The notes under the pieces: model-generated | Told to the model about the DNA's origin: nothing | What the model saw: only the letters and a program-made list of their open reading frames with translations | Databases searched by the model: none | Source: Aurelia coerulea | Lineage: Eukaryota > Cnidaria > Scyphozoa > Semaeostomeae > Ulmaridae | Assembly: GCA_039566865.1 (NCBI GenBank) | Contig: CM076960.1 | Location: 6,124,001-6,188,000, forward strand | Direction: 5' to 3' | Length of the DNA stretch: 64,000 nucleotides | Shown here: piece after piece, positions 60,664-64,000 of the stretch | Numbering within the stretch: the stretch's first letter is position 1 | How the letters are laid out: each line of letters begins with the position of its first letter | Position numbers and translations under genes: made by a program

Positions 60664-61690
60664 TTGTATGGGATAGGTCATCTGAAATTAGCCAATAAGA
60701 GTCGGCTGTTATGTTTAGTAAGTTCAGTATGGAGTTTGTACCAATTGAAATTAGCCAATGGCAATCTGCCTATGCTAGATGGGCTGGGTCATTTGAAATT
60801 AGCCAATAACAGTGAGCTTTCATCTTTAGTAGCTTCACTATGGGTTTTGTACCAATTGAAATTAGCCAATGGCAATCTGCATATGCTAGATCGGTTAGGT
60901 CATTTGAAATTAGCCAATAAGAGTCGGCTATTATGTTCAGTAAGTTCAGTATGGAGTCCGTACCAATAGAAATTAGCCAATAGCAATCTGTATATGCTAG
61001 ATCTGTTAGGTCATTTGAAATTAGCCAATAAGAGTCGGCTATTATGTTCAGTAAGTTCAGTATGGAGTCCGTACCAATTGAAATTAGCCAATGGCAATCT
61101 GCCTATGCTAGATGGGTTGAGTCATTTGAAATTAGCCAATAACAGTCGGCGTTCATCTTTAGTAGCTTCACTATGGGGTTGTTTACCAATTGAAATTAGC
61201 TAATGGCAATCTGCATATTCTAGATAGGTTAGGTCATTTGAAATTAGCCAATAACAGTCGGCTATTATGTTTAGTGAGTTCAGTATGGAGTTTGTACCAA
61301 TTGAAATTAGCCAATGGCAATCTGCCTATGCTAGATGGGCTGGGTCATTTGAAATTAGCCAATAACAGTCAGCTTTCATCTTTAGTAGCTTCACTATGGG
61401 GTTTTTTACCAATTGAAATTAGCCAATGGCAATGTGCATAGTATAGGTAGGTTAGGTCATTTGAAATTAGCCAATAACAGTCGGCTATTATGTTTAGTGA
61501 GTTCAGTATGGAGTTTGTACCAATTGAATTTAACCAATGGCAATCTGCCTATGCTAGATGGGTTGGGTCATTTGAAATTAGCCAATAAGAGTCGGCTTTC
61601 GCCTTTAGTAGCTTCACTATGGAGTCTGTACCAATCCAAATTAGCCAATGGCAATCTGCATATGGTGGAGGGGCTAGGTTATGTGAAAAT
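60664..61690 (+). repeat. CCAAT-box satellite, copy 4: about 9 units of 111 bp
   Basis: Same unit and the same two unit types as the other arrays, ending with the altered last unit. Array lengths of about 16, 7 and 9 units among otherwise similar copies point to unequal exchange or slippage within arrays. Confidence 0.9.
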
Positions 61691-62285
61691 AGCCAACAGG
61701 AAGTACCTTTTGTCTTTGCTGGAGAAGTGCTGAATGCTGTGCACAATGACCTCTGTGCAGGTGAACGTATTCATTATGAATTGAAGTAAAGAGCAACTAA
61801 TGATGTGATCGTTCTTATAAACGATTGTTTCCCGGAGAAGTGGCTTTCTAATGATCTTGGCCCGATTAACTTCTTACCTAATGATGTTGGCACGATGAAA
61901 TTACCTGCAAAATCTGTTGCGTCGTAAGATTTGTTCGTGCTGATGATCTGTAGTTGACCGCTGAATGTTAGGATAGTGATTCGTGAAGTGAAGTTGAAAT
62001 ATCTACAGGAGTGTTTGTTTTGGGAGCAGATCTTCGAAGATAGCGATTATGAAATTTAAATTGGATGAAATTACCTTGGGGGATATAGTGAAGGGAATTC
62101 AACGGAAGTTTCAGAAAGCAAAAGCATGGAAGTGGAACGTAAGTAGGCCTATGTTTTCGCTGGAGCAGGAAGAAAGCATTAGTTATACGCTTCTTGCGTA
62201 TTATTGACGACAGAATAGTTTTACTTCTTGCTTCAGATGGGAATAGGCCTATGTATTTCGTGTTGATTTCCATGTTGTGCTGACT
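61691..62285 (+). repeat. Post-array segment, copy 4
   Basis: Matches copies 1 and 3. The exon-like frame at 62048 has an intact GTAAGT donor. The antisense frame is shorter because of a 6-bp duplication (GTGAAGTGAAG near 61984) and other changes. Confidence 0.6.
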
Positions 62286-62304
62286 GGAAACGCAGGAACT
62301 TGCA

Positions 62305-62893
62305 AAGTCACATGATAGGAACCCGGGGGTTGTGCCGAGTCACATGACCGATTTTGGCAACGTGTCAAGTGAGTCACGTGACATGGGGTGCCATCACGTG
62401 ACTGCCCCCAGTCAGCTTTCCCATTGTTTCTGTGGGTGTGAGCCCCAACTGTTACGGAGGAGGGACTGAGCCCCTGTGAAGGTGACTGCGTGACGTCGGT
62501 GTTACGTAGCCCCACGGTTGTTGACAATCCAGCATTGTTTTCTGTTGACAAACCGATTTTGTCCGTTGACGACCCTTGATGACCCCATCAAGAGTCGTTA
62601 GTGTCTCACCTCCATTGTTCCGTGACGTTGAGCGTACGTCAAACTGGAAAATAGGATGGCTGCCAAAAAGTTTCCCCGCTCCTACCCCAGCCGGAGTGGC
62701 TGCCCCCAAATTCTCGAACGCATTCTGCAAACCTAGGTTTTCGGGGCGATTTTTCGAGAGGAAGAGCGGCGGCGAGGGGGCACGGGAAGGTGGAGATCCC
62801 GGCAGAGCAAACACATTAATTCGAGGACAAAAGAACAATCTTACACTCCTTATATATAGAGATAGATTAGCAATGCCATCAGGACCGAAATGA
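62305..62893 (+). repeat. Second E-box module and open stretch, copy 4; macro-repeat ends
   Basis: GAGTCACATGACC, a decayed NFI site TTGGCAACGTGTCAA, GTCACGTGAC and ATCACGTGACTGCCCCC (about 62339-62409), followed by the diverged open stretch (62576 on). CTCCTTATATATAGAG near 62848 is the TATA-like position, but the sequence then leaves the repeat (AGATTAGCAATGCC) with no hairpin train. Confidence 0.6.
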
Positions 62894-64000
62894 CGATGTT
62901 TTGGTTCAATCAATTTGATCACGTGCCGTCCCCCAGTCAATTGTTTGCTGGGATTCTGCACCTTTCTGTAGCTGTGTAGGAGGGAGGTCATTCTACATTC
63001 GGTGATACTGTAAATGCTAACCTCTGTGCAGGCCCGTTACATCATGCCCTAAAGTTGACTTATTTGCATAATGAGTCCTATTAATACGTGGCTAATGATA
63101 TGATCGTTCTAGAAAACGATTGTTTTAACATAATTAAGCTGCTAATGAAGTCAAGAACGTGCCAATTCTGGTTAAATTTGTTGTTGCATCAGGGTAAACA
63201 TTTTGGTAATTTATCCATCTTATGCTGTCAAATCTGTCTGACGTCAAATGTTGCTATAGGATCGCGGGAAACTTCTGTCTTGTGTGCGCTTTCTGTGCGC
63301 TTTCTTTATTTCAGTGCCAATTAGCAGAGGTAAAACGTTAATCAATCGCTTTAACGAGCGTGACGGACTTTCTTTCTTTCTTTCTTTCTGACTTTCTGAC
63401 TGACCTGGAGCCCCCTCTTAGATTACAAAGTTGGACTTTGTAATCAAAAATGGAGAAAAACAGGTTTTGCATGAGTGAAAAACAATCTTGATGGAAAAAG
63501 TTCATAATGTGCAGTGCAGTGTTTAGTCTGGACAACTGTAATGGTCCATCCTACTGTGTTTTACTTTGCATGAATGCAAATCAGACCTGAATGCATTCAT
63601 TACAGGAATTAGAACTGGCAATTCTTTGGTCCTGCAACAAAAACAAAAACTGAATAAGGTTTTATTTAATGTAAACTAAAATGTAAAGGTTTTATTCTGT
63701 ACGACATATTGTGTGACGAAGAAATCATTTTTCTTTACATTTCAAATGTAAATAACTTTTATTTGCTGAATTAAGTATAAAAATTGCACAAATCAGTACC
63801 ACAATAGCATTGCACTAAATCTTGAAACACTAGAAGTAGATGTTATTTGGCCTGACCCTATGTAGCCCTCATAATAAAATGACGATAATTCTTTTGTTGT
63901 ATGAATAATAACCGGTGTCAGTAAAGACATTACCCCCTGCCAGCAAAGACATTACCCCCGAGAACGTAGACGCGGAAGTGTCGAATTATCTTAGTTTCTT
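62894..64000. other. Flank after the macro-repeat, no gene recognised
   Basis: 63000-63125 has scattered similarity to the post-array segment (ACCTCTGTGCAG, ATGATCGTTCT..AAACGATTG), so it may be a decayed edge of the repeat. (CTTT)n lies at about 63369-63388. GATTACAAAG and CTTTGTAATC form a 10-bp hairpin near 63421-63445. AAAGACATTACCCCC occurs twice near 63924 and 63944. Confidence 0.5.

Larger units (their letters stand above)
44664..62870 (+). repeat. Macro-repeat region: about four copies of a complex 3.5-5.5 kb unit
   Basis: Approximate copies: 44664-50010, 50011-55255, 55256-59348 and 59349-62870. Order in a full unit: T/G-rich leader, NFI/E-box cluster, 111-bp CCAAT array, post-array segment, second E-box module, open stretch, TATA-like sequence, GC hairpin train, LINE-type tail. 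Copy 2 lacks the CCAAT array but has extra leader duplications. Copy 4 lacks the hairpins. Copies 1 and 2 have a SINE-like insert that copies 3 and 4 lack. Similarity between copies is high throughout. No protein gene was recognised. It could be a satellite, a non-autonomous giant transposon, or a duplicated regulatory locus. Confidence 0.85.

Noticed and set aside
62452..62991. 179-codon minus-strand protein
   Set aside because: It overlaps the diverged open stretch and E-box module, has no recognisable domain, and is not preserved at the same length in copy 3.

Overview
The window is animal nuclear DNA. It is AT-rich, its exons are short with GT-AG borders, and it holds several decayed LINE reverse transcriptases, many small inverted-repeat transposons and one large complex satellite. 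The only gene that can be modelled encodes a secreted multidomain lectin with rhamnose-binding (SUEL) and F-type (fucolectin) domains. Such lectins are typical of marine invertebrates such as cnidarians, molluscs and echinoderms. The sequence alone does not settle the phylum.

Layout. 1-7.4 kb: mostly non-coding, with one weak F-box-like reading frame at 1.8-2.6 kb. 7.4-40.05 kb: the lectin gene on the plus strand. A signal-peptide exon lies at 7.44 kb and nine further exons at 24.6-40.05 kb. All ten share one open frame with matching splice phases, giving SP-SUEL1-FTL1-FTL2-FTL3-SUEL2-FTL4(N half). The second half of FTL4 was not found. The introns carry TTAA-flanked MITEs, TA-flanked CCGGGTGTCCC MITEs, a LINE with ORF1 and a damaged ORF2 (12.9-17.6 kb), two LINE 3' fragments (26.0-28.6 kb) and two clear nested insertions. 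40.4-44.7 kb: two more broken LINEs. One has an 860-bp TTAA MITE inserted beside its catalytic FADD-type motif.

44.7-62.9 kb: about four copies of a complex 3.5-5.5 kb macro-repeat. A full unit holds (i) a T/G-rich leader; (ii) a cluster of NFI-type palindromes (TTGGC-N5-GCCAA) spaced 30-31 bp apart and alternating with CRE and CACRTG palindromes; (iii) an array of 111-bp units with about three CCAAT boxes each; (iv) a conserved post-array segment with a short exon-like frame; (v) a second NFI/E-box module; (vi) an open stretch ending in a TATA-like sequence; (vii) a run of five GC-rich perfect hairpins, all with 3-nt loops; (viii) LINE-type 3' tails. One copy lacks the CCAAT array, one lacks the hairpins, and MITE or SINE insertions distinguish the copies.

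The least expected feature is this macro-repeat: palindromic transcription-factor-like sites, a CCAAT satellite and a triloop hairpin train in one repeated unit. The TTAA MITEs elsewhere in the window carry some of the same motifs (TGACGTCA, GTCACGTGAC) and an RFX-type X-box. No tRNA, rRNA or CRISPR was seen. Most open frames in the repeats are by-products of repeat periodicity or base composition.
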